Notes: generated from the letters alone by a model not told the origin. Positions 15,722-24,849 are shown, counted from the stretch's first letter. The stretch: DNA of 50,061 bases from Nocardioidaceae bacterium (GCA_009780515.1 WQZX01000015.1:1-50061); one strand, 5' to 3'. Translations and numbers: made by a program.

Positions 15722-17977
15722 GTGGCTGAGGGCAGGTGGGCATCGCGTGCTGCCACCGCTCTGCTCGGCGGCCTGCTGCTGAGCGCCACCGCCGCAGTGC
15801 CGGCCGCCGACGCGGCGCCCGCCGCCCACGCGGCCCACGCCGCTCCAGCAGCCCGTGCCGCCTCCGCCGAGCCCCGGGGGGGCCCGCACCGCGCCGGCAG
15901 CGGCAACGACTCGCCGCTGCGCATCGAGATCACCGACCTCACCCCGGGCACCCTGCCGCGACAGGGACCGGTGCAGGTCACCGGGACGATCACCAACACC
16001 GACCACGTCACGTGGCGGCACATCACCGTCTACCCCTACCTGAACACCACGCACTGCATGGGCCTCGGCGCGTGCCCGGGACCGATGCAGTCCGCGAGCG
16101 CGCTCGCCACCGGCGCGAGGACCGACCCGGACACCCCGGTCGGCGAGCGGCTCGTCGACGCCTCGGCGATGCAGTCGATCCCCTCCATCGCGCCCCAGCA
16201 GTCGGTGACGTTCAGCCTCACGATCTCCCAGCAGGTCCTCCGCCGCGAGCTCCTCGATCCACAGCCGGGCGTCTACTGGTTCGGTGTCCAGGCCCTGGGT
16301 GACAGCCGCACGACGCCACGCGACCTGGTCGCCGACGGCCGCGCCCTGACCTTCCTGCCCTACGTCCCGGCCGGGTACGGCGCGACCGGCCGCGGGCAGC
16401 GGCCGGCATCGGTGGACACCGCCGTCGTCGTACCCCTGCGGGCGCCGGTCCGCCACCTCCGCGACGGTCGCATCGCCGGCGCGCGCGCATGGCTGCGGGC
16501 ACTCGGCGAGAGCGGGTCGCTCGGCGGCCCGCTGGCGGTGGGCCAGGCGGCCGGCGGGCTGCCGGTGACCTGGCTGGTCGACCCGGCCGTGCCCGACGCC
16601 GTGCGCCAGCTGTCGCTCGGCAACCCGCTGCGCCTCGTCCCCGCCCCCGGCCAGAGCTCGTCCTCGTCGCCGTCGCCGTCGACGTCGCCGTCGGCCACCG
16701 GGCTCGCCAGCGGCACCAGCGGCACCGCGAGCGCCGGACCGCTCGCCTCCGCGGCCGGCTCCTGGCTCGACGAGGTCCACCGCGCGCTCGGCACCGGCCA
16801 GCTCCTCACCCTGCCGTACGGCGACACCCAGCTCACCGGCTCGGACCTCACCCGCCGCCTCTACTCCCTGGCCCGCGCGCAGCGCAGCGTGCTCGACGAC
16901 TGGAGGCTGCACGGCCGCCGGGCCGTCGCCAGCCCCGACGGCTACCTCGACCCCGACGGGATCACGAAGACCGACGACCACAGCATCCTGCTGCTGGGCG
17001 ACGGCATGGTCGGCGACTCCGTAGGCGTCGGCTCGGTCGACGGGCACGCCGTCGCGGTCACGTCCACCGGCGCCGCCTCGGGCGGACCCGGCCCCGACGA
17101 CCGCTACTCCGCGGTCTCGATGCGACAGCGCATCCTCAGCGAGGCCGCGGTCCGCGTCCTGTCCGGCGACGACCGGCCCCTCGTCGTCCAGCTCCCGGGG
17201 CAGATGGGTGCGGCCGGCGCGACGTCGTTCTGGTCCGGCCTGAGCCAGTCGTGGCTGCACCTGACCTCGGTCAACGCGGTGCTCCACCACCAGCGGACCG
17301 AGGTCGCCCGCGCGGCCCTCCGCTACCCGGCCTCCCACAGCGCGCACCAGGTCTCGCCGAGCACGCAGCGCGCGGCGCTCCACCTCGTGAAGGCCGGTCG
17401 GCTGCTGCAGTCGATCCTGACCCTCGACACCGACCCGGACAGCGCGAACGACCGGCTCGCGTCCCGGGTCACCGCCGAGGCGCTGACCGGGACGTCGTAC
17501 TCCCTGGGCAGCGACGCCGACGCCGCCGGACGGCTGGAGCGCTCGCGCAGCTCGCTGGCCGACCAGCTCTCGAAGGTGAGCATCAGCGCGCCTCCCGGCG
17601 TGACGCTCTCCAGCTCGGAGGGCAGCTTCGCGGTCAGCGTGACCAACAACCTCGACGTACCCGTCACGGTGGCGGTGGCGGCCACCGCCGAGGGGGCGCA
17701 CGTGCACAAGAGCGCGCCGGTCGCGCTCGCCGCACACTCGCGCGCCTCGGTGCGGCTCGACGCGCACACCAACGGCCCTGGCGTGCACAACATCCGACTC
17801 ACGCTCACCGACAAGGACGGCCAGCCCATCGGCGCCACCGCGACGGTGCCGGTCAGGTCCGGCACGGTCGGCTTCGTGATCTGGATGATCATCGGCCTCG
17901 GCGCCGCCATCCTCTTCGTCGCGATCGTGGTCAGGCTCGTACGCCGGCTGCGGACCGGCCGCGGTGAGGCCGCATGA
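15722..17977 (+). CDS. DUF6049 family membrane-anchored exported protein
   Basis: A 751-residue protein from GTG 15722. A TACTCT hexamer at 15710-15715, six bases before the GTG, suggests a leaderless mRNA. Residues 1-30 form a signal peptide (AATALLGGLLLSATAAVPAA). The extracytoplasmic part begins with LRIEITDLTPGTLPRQGPVQ, an immunoglobulin-like beta domain, has a Ser/Pro linker near residue 315 and a late beta-rich segment. One C-terminal helix (VGFVIWMIIGLGAAILFVAI) is followed by a basic tail, giving a type I topology. This is the equivalent of Rv3909, always next to murJ in actinobacteria and of unknown biochemical role; an accessory role in envelope assembly is inferred. Its stop overlaps the murJ start (ATGA). 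Confidence 0.88.
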   Translation: MAEGRWASRAATALLGGLLLSATAAVPAADAAPAAHAAHAAPAARAASAEPRGGPHRAGSGNDSPLRIEITDLTPGTLPRQGPVQVTGTITNTDHVTWRHITVYPYLNTTHCMGLGACPGPMQSASALATGARTDPDTPVGERLVDASAMQSIPSIAPQQSVTFSLTISQQVLRRELLDPQPGVYWFGVQALGDSRTTPRDLVADGRALTFLPYVPAGYGATGRGQRPASVDTAVVVPLRAPVRHLRDGRIAGARAWLRALGESGSLGGPLAVGQAAGGLPVTWLVDPAVPDAVRQLSLGNPLRLVPAPGQSSSSSPSPSTSPSATGLASGTSGTASAGPLASAAGSWLDEVHRALGTGQLLTLPYGDTQLTGSDLTRRLYSLARAQRSVLDDWRLHGRRAVASPDGYLDPDGITKTDDHSILLLGDGMVGDSVGVGSVDGHAVAVTSTGAASGGPGPDDRYSAVSMRQRILSEAAVRVLSGDDRPLVVQLPGQMGAAGATSFWSGLSQSWLHLTSVNAVLHHQRTEVARAALRYPASHSAHQVSPSTQRAALHLVKAGRLLQSILTLDTDPDSANDRLASRVTAEALTGTSYSLGSDADAAGRLERSRSSLADQLSKVSISAPPGVTLSSSEGSFAVSVTNNLDVPVTVAVAATAEGAHVHKSAPVALAAHSRASVRLDAHTNGPGVHNIRLTLTDKDGQPIGATATVPVRSGTVGFVIWMIIGLGAAILFVAIVVRLVRRLRTGRGEAA

Positions 17978-19740
17978 CCGGCGCCCACCGCGCGACCCCC
18001 GGCGCACCCGCCCTCCCCCGGCCCACGGCGCCGGCCACCGCCGCCGACCCGGCCGCGGGCACCATCGCCGACGGCAGCGCCGCCGACCAGGACTCGGCCG
18101 GCGGCATCCTGACCAGCAGCGCGATCATGGCGGCCGGCACGGCCTTCTCGCGCGTCAGCGGCTTCCTGCGCTCGGCGTTCCTCGCGGCCGCGCTCGGCGC
18201 CAGCGTCCACGCCGACATCTTCACCGTGGCCAACACGGTGCCGAACATGCTCTACATCCTGCTGGCCGGTGGCGTCTTCAACGCCGTCCTCGTGCCCCAG
18301 CTGGTGCGGACCATGAAGACCGACCCCGACGGCGGCAAGGCGTACGTCGACCGCATCGTCACCCTCGCGTTCTGCTTCCTCACGGTGGTGACCGTCGTCC
18401 TCGTCGCGGCGGCGCCGCTGGTGATGCGGCTGCTGCTCTCGCACAAGTACGCCATGCCCGACATGGCCGGTCAGCGCGAGTCGGCGATCGCGTTCGCGCG
18501 CTACTGCCTGCCGCAGGTCTTCTTCTACGGCATGTTCGTGCTCGTCGGGCAGATCCTCAACGCCCGTGGCCGCTTCGGTCCGATGATGTGGGCGCCCATC
18601 GCCAACAACGTCATCTCGGTGGCGGTGCTGGTCGCCTACCTCGCCCACTACGGCGCGGCGACCCCCGCGCAGCAGGAGCTGGGCTTCAGCAGCAGCCAGG
18701 AGATCGTGCTCGGCATCGGGTCGACCCTCGGCATCGCGGCGCAGTTCCTGCTCCTGCTGCCCTACCTGCGGGCGGCCGGGGTCCGGATCCGGCCACGCTT
18801 CGACTTCCGCGGCACCGGTCTGGCCCACACCATGCGGCTCGGCGTGTGGACCGTGCTGTTCGTGATCGTCAACCAGATCGCGTACGTCGTCGTGACCCGA
18901 CTGGCCTCGGGCGGCACCGCCGCGGCCGACAGCGGCACGGGCATCACCATCTACTCCAACGCCTTCCTCGTCGTGATGGTCCCGCACTCGATCATCACCG
19001 TCTCGCTCGCGACCGCGATCCTGCCGCGGCTCTCGCGCTCGGCCGCGGCCGGCGACACCGGCGCGCTCGCCCGGACGCTGTCGAGCACGATGCGCACGGC
19101 GCTGGCCGTCGTCGTACCGTTCGCCGCGGTTCTGCCGATCATCGCGCTGCCGATGGCGCAGGTGATGTGGGGGCACGGCGCGACCTCGGCCGACTACTCC
19201 CGCTACCAGTCGACGCTGTCGCTGTTCGGCGTCGGGATCGTCTTCTTCACCGTGCACTACCTGACGCTGCGCGGCTTCTACGCCGTCGAGCGCAACCGCA
19301 CGGTCTTCTTCGTGCAGTGCGTGATCTCGGTGGTCAACATCGTCGCGGCGGTGTACCTCGTCCGCGTCGCCAACGCCGACGACACCTCGGCGATGCTCGT
19401 CGTCGCCTACACCCTCGCGTACGCCATCGGGTCGGCCGTCTCCACGACGGTGCTGATCCGGCTGCTCGGCACCCGCAACACCCGGCCGTGGGTCGGGTAC
19501 GTCGTACGCCTGCTGCTGGCGACCGCGATCGCCACCGGTATCACCTGGGTGATGGACGTCGTCACCGGCGACACGCTGTGGGAGCTCAGCTCCTCGACCG
19601 GCTGGATGGTCGCGGCGATCCGGATGATGGTCGACCTCGGCGTCCTCGGGGTGGTGCTGCTCGCCCTGGCCGCACCGTTCCGGCTCACCGAGGTCACCAC
19701 GGTCGCGGACATGCTCGGCCGGCGGCTCGCGCGGCGCTGA
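17974..19740 (+). CDS. murJ: Lipid II flippase MurJ (MviN)
   Basis: A 588-residue protein with about 14 membrane helices of the MOP superfamily, which moves lipid II across the membrane. The diagnostic start of the fold, GTAFSRVSGFLRSAFLAAALG and then ADIFTVANTVPNMLYILLAGG, lies at residues about 55-100 after a disordered Ala/Pro N-tail. VLVGQILNARGRFGPMMWAP and RLGVWTVLFVIVNQIAYVVV are further family segments. Unlike Rv3910 of M. tuberculosis, the protein ends after the transporter and the pseudokinase is a separate downstream gene. It is translationally coupled to DUF6049 upstream. Confidence 0.93.
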   Translation: MTGAHRATPGAPALPRPTAPATAADPAAGTIADGSAADQDSAGGILTSSAIMAAGTAFSRVSGFLRSAFLAAALGASVHADIFTVANTVPNMLYILLAGGVFNAVLVPQLVRTMKTDPDGGKAYVDRIVTLAFCFLTVVTVVLVAAAPLVMRLLLSHKYAMPDMAGQRESAIAFARYCLPQVFFYGMFVLVGQILNARGRFGPMMWAPIANNVISVAVLVAYLAHYGAATPAQQELGFSSSQEIVLGIGSTLGIAAQFLLLLPYLRAAGVRIRPRFDFRGTGLAHTMRLGVWTVLFVIVNQIAYVVVTRLASGGTAAADSGTGITIYSNAFLVVMVPHSIITVSLATAILPRLSRSAAAGDTGALARTLSSTMRTALAVVVPFAAVLPIIALPMAQVMWGHGATSADYSRYQSTLSLFGVGIVFFTVHYLTLRGFYAVERNRTVFFVQCVISVVNIVAAVYLVRVANADDTSAMLVVAYTLAYAIGSAVSTTVLIRLLGTRNTRPWVGYVVRLLLATAIATGITWVMDVVTGDTLWELSSSTGWMVAAIRMMVDLGVLGVVLLALAAPFRLTEVTTVADMLGRRLARR

Positions 19741-19774
19741 CGGCGGATGAGAACTCAGGTCCGGCCCACCTAGT

Positions 19775-21751
19775 ATGAGTGACGTGGCGCTGCCGACCCG
19801 GCCAGGAGATGTGCTCGCCGGTCGCTATCGCTTGATCGACCTGCTCAGCGAGAGTGGCGGCGGGCGGTTCTGGCGAGCCCACGACCGGGTGCTCGAGCGC
19901 TACGTCGCCCTCCACGTCATCCCCGAGGAGGACCCGCGCGCGCCCGGGCTGGTCGACGCCGCGCGCGCGTCCGCCACCGTGCTCGACCCCCGCATCCTGC
20001 GCGTCCTGGACGCCGAGACCCGCGACGGCCGCTGCTACGTCGTCAACGAGTGGGGCACCGGCACCTCCCTCGACCTGCTGCTCGCCAACAACGGCCCGAT
20101 CGGACCACGCCGCGCCGCCTGGCTCGTGGCAGACGTGGCCGGCGCGATCCAGCGCGCCCACACCGCCGGGGTCGCCCACGGCCGGCTCAATCCCGAGAAC
20201 GTCCTCATCGACCGGTTCGGCGCCGTCCGGCTGATCGGGTTCTGCGTCGACGCCGCGCTGCACGGCCTGCCAGGCGGCCGGTTCGAGGTCGACCTGGGCG
20301 ACCTCGGCGGGCTCCTGTACGCCGCCCTCACCGGCGCCTGGCCGGGGCCGTCGACGTCGCTGGTGACGTCAGCACCCCGGCGGCACGACGAGATCCTGTC
20401 TCCACGACAGGTGCGGGCCGGCGTACCGGGACAGCTCGACGAGCTGTGGCGTGCGATCGCCGAGGAGACGGATCCTCAGGCGCGGCGGCGGCACTGGCTG
20501 CACCGGCGTACCAGTGGCTCGCCGCGGCTGGACGTCTCCACCGCCCAGGCGGTCAGCGAGGCGCTGGTGGAGTTCGTCGGCGATCCGTCCGGCATGCCCG
20601 AGGCGCTGGCCGCGACGGTCCTCCCCATCAACCAGGTCCGCCCGGTCGACCTGCCCGCGGTCTCCGACCCGGTGGTGCGCGACGTGGATCCCGACCCCGT
20701 CCCCGAGGTGGAGCCCGAGCCCGAGCCGGTCACCGAGGAGACCGACCTGCCCGAGCCGGGTGCCGACCCCGCCGACTCGATCCCGCTGGTGACGGACCTG
20801 CCGACGGAGCCCGGCATGCCGGTGTTCGGCGACGGGGAGGACGTCGAGTGGCTGCGCGCGCGGAGCACGCCCCCACCGCCGCCACCACCGTTCGAGGACC
20901 CGCCCGAGCGGCCCTTGTTCGCGCCGGACCCGCCGGAGGGTCAGCCGCTGCGGCGGCCCCGCACCGACGTACCGGCGCCGCCGACGACGGTCCGGGCCCC
21001 CTCCGAGCAGCCGCTGGACCACCCTCTCGACGGCCGGGTCGCGACCGGCGAGATCACCGGCTTCTGGCCCTGGGACCACGATGCCGAGATGCAGCGCGAG
21101 CGCGACCGGCCCGACGAGGACCAGGTGCCCGGTCGCAGCTGGCTGCGGCTCGGCCTGGGCGTCCTGGTCGCGCTGCTGCTGCTCTTCGCGGTCGCGATCG
21201 CGTTCAACCTCGGGCGCGGACGCACCCCGCTCGGTAGCAAGCCGGACAGCTCCAGCAGCCCGTCGAGCTCGCCCAGCAGCGTTCCCGCGGTCCCGATCCG
21301 GGGGGTGCGCGCGACCTCGTTCGACCCGCTCGGCGGTGGCGACGAGAACGGCATCGAGGCCCCCCGGGCGGTGGATGGCGACCCGTCGACGTACTGGCCG
21401 ACCATGACCTACCTGCAGCAGTTCGGCCCCGGCGGCCTCAAGAAGGGCGTCGGGCTGGTCCTCGACCTGCGCGACGTCCACACCGTGACCGACGTGGACA
21501 TCCGCTTCGTCGGCGCTCCGACGTCGGTCTCGATGTACGTCAGCGACAGCCGGCCCGTGTCCGCACCCGCAGGTGCTCCGCTCGCGCACGGCACGGCCGC
21601 CTCCACCCGGCTGACCCTCACGCCGACCGGCGACGCGACCGACCACGGCCACACGACCGGCCGCTATGTCCTGCTCTGGCTCACCCGGCTGCCACCGGTC
21701 CCGGGCGGGTTCCGCGGCGAGATCTCCGAGGTGGTCGTGCATGGCCACTGA
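19775..21751 (+). CDS. Membrane pseudokinase with extracellular carbohydrate-binding-like domain (MurJ partner)
   Basis: A 658-residue protein matching the C-terminal half of mycobacterial MviN. Residues 10-270 have a protein-kinase fold with lost catalysis: VALHVIPEE where VAxK is expected, HGRLNPENVLID instead of HRDxKPxN, and RLIGF in place of DFG. An acidic Pro/Glu-rich linker (about 300-430) is followed by one membrane helix (LGVLVALLLLFAVAIAF). An extracellular beta domain resembling a discoidin/galactose-binding fold follows (VDGDPSTYWPTM, then VGLVLDLRDVHTVTDVDI). In mycobacteria the phosphorylated pseudokinase recruits FhaA to control peptidoglycan synthesis. A TAGTAT at 19771-19776 overlaps the ATG, so a leaderless start at GTG 19784 is a real alternative. 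Confidence 0.85.
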   Translation: MSDVALPTRPGDVLAGRYRLIDLLSESGGGRFWRAHDRVLERYVALHVIPEEDPRAPGLVDAARASATVLDPRILRVLDAETRDGRCYVVNEWGTGTSLDLLLANNGPIGPRRAAWLVADVAGAIQRAHTAGVAHGRLNPENVLIDRFGAVRLIGFCVDAALHGLPGGRFEVDLGDLGGLLYAALTGAWPGPSTSLVTSAPRRHDEILSPRQVRAGVPGQLDELWRAIAEETDPQARRRHWLHRRTSGSPRLDVSTAQAVSEALVEFVGDPSGMPEALAATVLPINQVRPVDLPAVSDPVVRDVDPDPVPEVEPEPEPVTEETDLPEPGADPADSIPLVTDLPTEPGMPVFGDGEDVEWLRARSTPPPPPPPFEDPPERPLFAPDPPEGQPLRRPRTDVPAPPTTVRAPSEQPLDHPLDGRVATGEITGFWPWDHDAEMQRERDRPDEDQVPGRSWLRLGLGVLVALLLLFAVAIAFNLGRGRTPLGSKPDSSSSPSSSPSSVPAVPIRGVRATSFDPLGGGDENGIEAPRAVDGDPSTYWPTMTYLQQFGPGGLKKGVGLVLDLRDVHTVTDVDIRFVGAPTSVSMYVSDSRPVSAPAGAPLAHGTAASTRLTLTPTGDATDHGHTTGRYVLLWLTRLPPVPGGFRGEISEVVVHGH

Positions 21752-22433
21752 CGAGACCGCCGACGAGGACCTGCTGGCCGCGCACGTCGACGGCGACCGA
21801 GAGGCGTTCGCGACACTCTTCGCCCGCCACCGCGAGCGGCTCTGGGCGGTCGCGCTGCGCACCACCGGTGATCCCGAGCTGGCCGCCGACGGCCTCCAGG
21901 AGGGGATGATCGCCGCGTTCCGAAGGGCTGACTCCTTCCGCGGCGACGCCCGCGTCACCACCTGGCTGCACCGGGTCGTCGTCAACGCCTGCCTGGACCT
22001 GCTCCGACGGCGGTCGGTACGTCGTACCGACCCGTTGCCCGACGACACCGACCGCCTCGACCGCCTCGGGGGCGGCGACCGGGTCCGTCCGGGCGAGGCG
22101 AGCGATCCCGCCGACCTCCAGGTACGCCGCGAGCGGCGTGATCTCGTGCAGGCGGCGCTGCTCCGCCTGCCCGACGAGCAGCGGGCGGCCGTCGTCCTGG
22201 TGGACATGGAGGGCTACCCGGTCGCCGAGGTGGCCGTCATGCTCGACTGCGCCGTCGGCACGGTGAAGAGCCGCTGCTCGCGCGCCCGCGCGCGCCTGGC
22301 CGTCCTGCTCCGCGGCCTCCTCGACGAGGACGAGACCGAGGTCACCGCGCCCTCGGGGAACCCACCGGCGCCGCGGACCGTCCGATCGGAGACACCGCGG
22401 GCACCCCCCGCCGAGCCCGCGCCCGCCGACTGA
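21741..22433 (+). CDS. sigM: ECF RNA polymerase sigma factor SigM-like
   Basis: A 230-residue protein from the ATG at 21741, overlapping the pseudokinase stop by 11 bases. Region 2 spans LWAVALRTTGDPELAADGLQ and FRGDARVTTWLHRVVVNACL (residues about 35-95); region 4 spans LLRLPDEQRAAVVLVDMEGY and AVGTVKSRCSRARARL (about 140-190). The C-terminal 35 residues are a Pro-rich extension. Position after the MurJ/pseudokinase genes and before a single-helix membrane protein is the actinobacterial sigM arrangement, in which SigM is held by the adjacent anti-sigma factor and responds to envelope stress. Target promoters were not identified here. Confidence 0.88.
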   Translation: MATDETADEDLLAAHVDGDREAFATLFARHRERLWAVALRTTGDPELAADGLQEGMIAAFRRADSFRGDARVTTWLHRVVVNACLDLLRRRSVRRTDPLPDDTDRLDRLGGGDRVRPGEASDPADLQVRRERRDLVQAALLRLPDEQRAAVVLVDMEGYPVAEVAVMLDCAVGTVKSRCSRARARLAVLLRGLLDEDETEVTAPSGNPPAPRTVRSETPRAPPAEPAPAD

Positions 22434-22465
22434 CCCGCACCCCGTCCCGACGTACAGGAAGCACC

Positions 22466-23230
22466 GTGACCACCTCCGACGACTCCGGTCCCCCGCTCCG
22501 CCCCGAGCGCGAAGCAGCGGTACGCCGCCTGCTCGGCTCGACCGGCGACGCCGAACCGATGCCGAGGGAGGTCGGCGCGCGCCTGGACGCCGCCCTGGAC
22601 GACCTGGTCCGCGAGCGCTCCGAGGAGACCGGTGCACGCGTCGTCGACTACGCCCCGACGGCGCCGGTCACCCATCTGTCCGCCCGTCGCCGGCGCGTCG
22701 TCGCGGCGCTCTTCGTCGCGGCCGCGGCCGTGGTGGTGGCCGGCATCGGCGTACCCCTGCTCCACCAGCAGCCCGACGACACCAGGATCTCCGCGGCCAC
22801 CGACGGCGCCGCCGACCGGTCCACGCCGACGGTGGCGGCTCCGTCGCGCGTCCGGGCACCGAGCCACGACGCGGTCGGGAGACTGGCCCCGGCCAAGGGC
22901 CTGAGCCCCCAGAAGCGCCCCGGCGCCTCCGCGCTGGACGGCATCCTGGCCCGCGGAGGCACCCGGGACCTCCACCGCGGCGATCTGCGCGCGCAGCTGC
23001 TCGCCCTGCGCGCGGCGACCCGCACCACTGCGTTGCGCTACCAGCGGCAGAACAAGAGCCCCGCGTCGTCCTGCGACGGCGGCTTCGGTGCCGGCCGCCT
23101 CGTCCCCGTCCGGTACGACGGCGCACCGGCCGTGGTCGCCTTCCGCCCACCGGTCGGCTCCGCGCAGCTGGCCGAGGTGCTTCGGTGCGGCACGGGTCAC
23201 GTGCTGCGGTCGGTCACGCTCCCGCGCTGA
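22466..23230 (+). CDS. Probable anti-sigma-M factor (single-pass membrane protein)
   Basis: A 254-residue protein from GTG 22466 with AGGAAG eight bases upstream. Residues 1-70 are a cytoplasmic helical part (REAAVRRLLGSTGDAEPMP, then VGARLDAALDDLV) consistent with a sigma-binding region. One membrane helix follows (VVAALFVAAAAVVVAGIGV, about 76-95), then an extracytoplasmic domain with two cysteines. There is no clear HxxxCxxC zinc anti-sigma motif. Placement right after sigM, as Rv3912, is the main reason for the call. Function is inferred from context. Confidence 0.65.
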   Translation: MTTSDDSGPPLRPEREAAVRRLLGSTGDAEPMPREVGARLDAALDDLVRERSEETGARVVDYAPTAPVTHLSARRRRVVAALFVAAAAVVVAGIGVPLLHQQPDDTRISAATDGAADRSTPTVAAPSRVRAPSHDAVGRLAPAKGLSPQKRPGASALDGILARGGTRDLHRGDLRAQLLALRAATRTTALRYQRQNKSPASSCDGGFGAGRLVPVRYDGAPAVVAFRPPVGSAQLAEVLRCGTGHVLRSVTLPR

Positions 23231-23260
23231 GCCGCCACGCATCGTACCGCCTCGGCGGGT

Positions 23261-23288
23261 GGGAATGATCGCGCCTACGATCGTCGTT
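23261..23288 (+). promoter_or_regulatory. SigR/SigH-type promoter of trxB
   Basis: GGGAAT at 23261-23266 and GTT at 23286-23288, spaced 19 bases, resemble the thiol-stress SigR (Streptomyces) and SigH (Mycobacterium) consensus GGAAT/C-N18-19-GTT. It lies 55 bases before the trxB ATG. A TACGAT at 23276-23281 could also serve a housekeeping promoter. Confidence 0.6.
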
Positions 23289-23343
23289 GTTGCCATGACC
23301 CGACGCCGGAGGCCGCTCCGGTGCGCCTGACACGGAGGACCCG

Positions 23344-24312
23344 ATGAGCGACCAGCACGAGACCCGCGACGTGATCGTGATCGGCTCGGGCCCGGCGGGA
23401 TACACCGCCGCCATCTACGCCGCTCGCGCCGAGCTCAAGCCGCTCGTCTTCGAGGGCTCGGTGACCGCCGGCGGCGCCCTGATGAACACCACCGAGGTGG
23501 AGAACTTCCCCGGCTTCCGCGACGGCATCCAGGGCCCCGCTCTCATGGACGAGATGCGCGCGCAGGCCGAGCGCTTCGGCGCCGAGATGGTCGCCGACGA
23601 CGTCGTCGAGGTCGACCTGGCCGGCGACGTCAAGACGGTCAAGACCGCCGACGGCACGTTCACCGCCAAGGCCGTGATCCTCGCGACCGGCTCGGGCTAC
23701 AAGAAGCTCGAGCTCCCCAACGAGGAGAGGCTGTCGGGCCGCGGTGTCTCCTACTGCGCCACCTGCGACGGCTTCTTCTTCCGCGAGCAGCACATCGCCG
23801 TGGTCGGAGGCGGCGACTCCGCCGTCGAGGAGGCGACGTTCCTGTCGCGCTTCGGCACCAAGGTCTCGCTGATCGTCCGGCGCGACGAGCTGCGCGCCTC
23901 GAAGATCATGCAGGAGCGCGCGTTCGCCGACCCGAAGGTCGAGATCGAGTGGAACTCCGTGGTCGAGACCATCAACGGCGAGGACTCCCTGGAGGGCCTG
24001 ACCCTCAAGGACACCGTCACCGGCGAGACCCGGGAGATCCCCGCCACCGGGCTGTTCATCGCGATCGGCCACGAGCCCCGCTCCGAGCTCCTGGTCGGCC
24101 AGGTCGACCTCGACGACGACGGCTACGTCCTGGTCGCCGACGACTCGACCGCCACCAACCTCAAGGGCGTCTTCGCCTGCGGCGACCTGGTCGACCACCG
24201 CTACCGCCAGGCCATCACCGCAGCCGGCAGCGGCTGCGCGGCAGCGATCGACGCCGAGCGCTTCCTGGGCGAGCTCAGCCATTCGGTGGCCACGGCCGCC
24301 GCCACCGCCTGA
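23344..24312 (+). CDS. trxB: Thioredoxin-disulfide reductase
   Basis: A 322-residue FAD- and NADPH-dependent flavoenzyme that reduces thioredoxin. [19 protein letters not shown] near residue 12 binds FAD. YCATCDG near residue 137 holds the redox-active CxxC pair. [18 protein letters not shown] binds NADPH, and [20 protein letters not shown] is the second FAD contact near the C-terminus. GGAGGA precedes the ATG at good spacing. It is followed 100 bases later by trxA. A SigR/SigH-like promoter lies upstream, so induction by thiol oxidation is expected. Confidence 0.96.
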   Translation: MSDQHETRDVIVIGSGPAGYTAAIYAARAELKPLVFEGSVTAGGALMNTTEVENFPGFRDGIQGPALMDEMRAQAERFGAEMVADDVVEVDLAGDVKTVKTADGTFTAKAVILATGSGYKKLELPNEERLSGRGVSYCATCDGFFFREQHIAVVGGGDSAVEEATFLSRFGTKVSLIVRRDELRASKIMQERAFADPKVEIEWNSVVETINGEDSLEGLTLKDTVTGETREIPATGLFIAIGHEPRSELLVGQVDLDDDGYVLVADDSTATNLKGVFACGDLVDHRYRQAITAAGSGCAAAIDAERFLGELSHSVATAAATA

Positions 24313-24340
24313 TCCCTGCTCGCCGTACCCCGACCGGCTC

Positions 24341-24367
24341 GGGAATGTCCCGGTCCTCGCGTAGGTT
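24341..24367 (+). promoter_or_regulatory. SigR/SigH-type promoter of trxA
   Basis: GGGAAT at 24341-24346 and GTT at 24365-24367 are spaced exactly 18 bases, the canonical SigR/SigH arrangement, 46 bases before the trxA GTG. This would let trxA be induced independently of trxB. Confidence 0.62.
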
Positions 24368-24412
24368 CAACCAACAGACGTCTCGTTCACCCAATCCGAA
24401 AGGTTGCCCATC

Positions 24413-24742
24413 GTGGCCGACAACATGTCCGCTGTCACCGACGCGGAGTTCGACGCACAGGTCCTCAAGTCCGAGAAGCCCGTCCTCGTGGACTTCTGGG
24501 CGGAGTGGTGCGGTCCCTGCCGCCAGGTCTCCCCGATCCTGGACGAGATCGCCGGCCAGCACGGCGACAAGGTGACGTTCTTCAAGATGAACGTCGACGA
24601 GAACCCGGTCACCCCGGCCTCCTACCGCGTCACCGGCATCCCGACGATCAACGTCTACTCCGGCGGCGAGGTCGTGAAGACCATCGTGGGCGCCCGCCCC
24701 AAGGCGGCCATCCTCAAGGAGCTCGAGGAGTTCATCGCCTGA
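24413..24742 (+). CDS. trxA: Thioredoxin
   Basis: A 109-residue thioredoxin from GTG 24413, with GAAAGG about nine bases upstream; in-frame TTG 24404 and ATG 24425 are alternatives. VDFWAEWCGPCRQVSPIL near residue 28 contains the WCGPC active site, and GIPTINVYSGGE holds the conserved cis-proline. It is the electron donor for ribonucleotide reductase, methionine sulfoxide reductase and general disulfide reduction in the cytosol, recycled by the adjacent TrxB. In mycobacteria the next gene is cwlM; here it is not present. Confidence 0.96.
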   Translation: MADNMSAVTDAEFDAQVLKSEKPVLVDFWAEWCGPCRQVSPILDEIAGQHGDKVTFFKMNVDENPVTPASYRVTGIPTINVYSGGEVVKTIVGARPKAAILKELEEFIA

Positions 24743-24757
24743 CGCGCTCCGCGCTCT

Positions 24758-24801
24758 GACGAGGGCCCCGCTCACCGATCCGGTGGGCGGGGCCTCGTCT
24801 T
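24758..24801 (+). terminator. Terminator after trxA
   Basis: An imperfect GC-rich stem (GACGAG, GGCCCCGC and CACC against GGTGGGCGGGGCCTCGTC) ends at 24799 and is followed by TTG. It lies between the convergent trxA and GNAT genes. Confidence 0.65.
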
Positions 24802-24849
24802 GCTCCCCGGATCCGGCCCGCCTCGGACGTCTTCTTCGTCAGCTGATCC

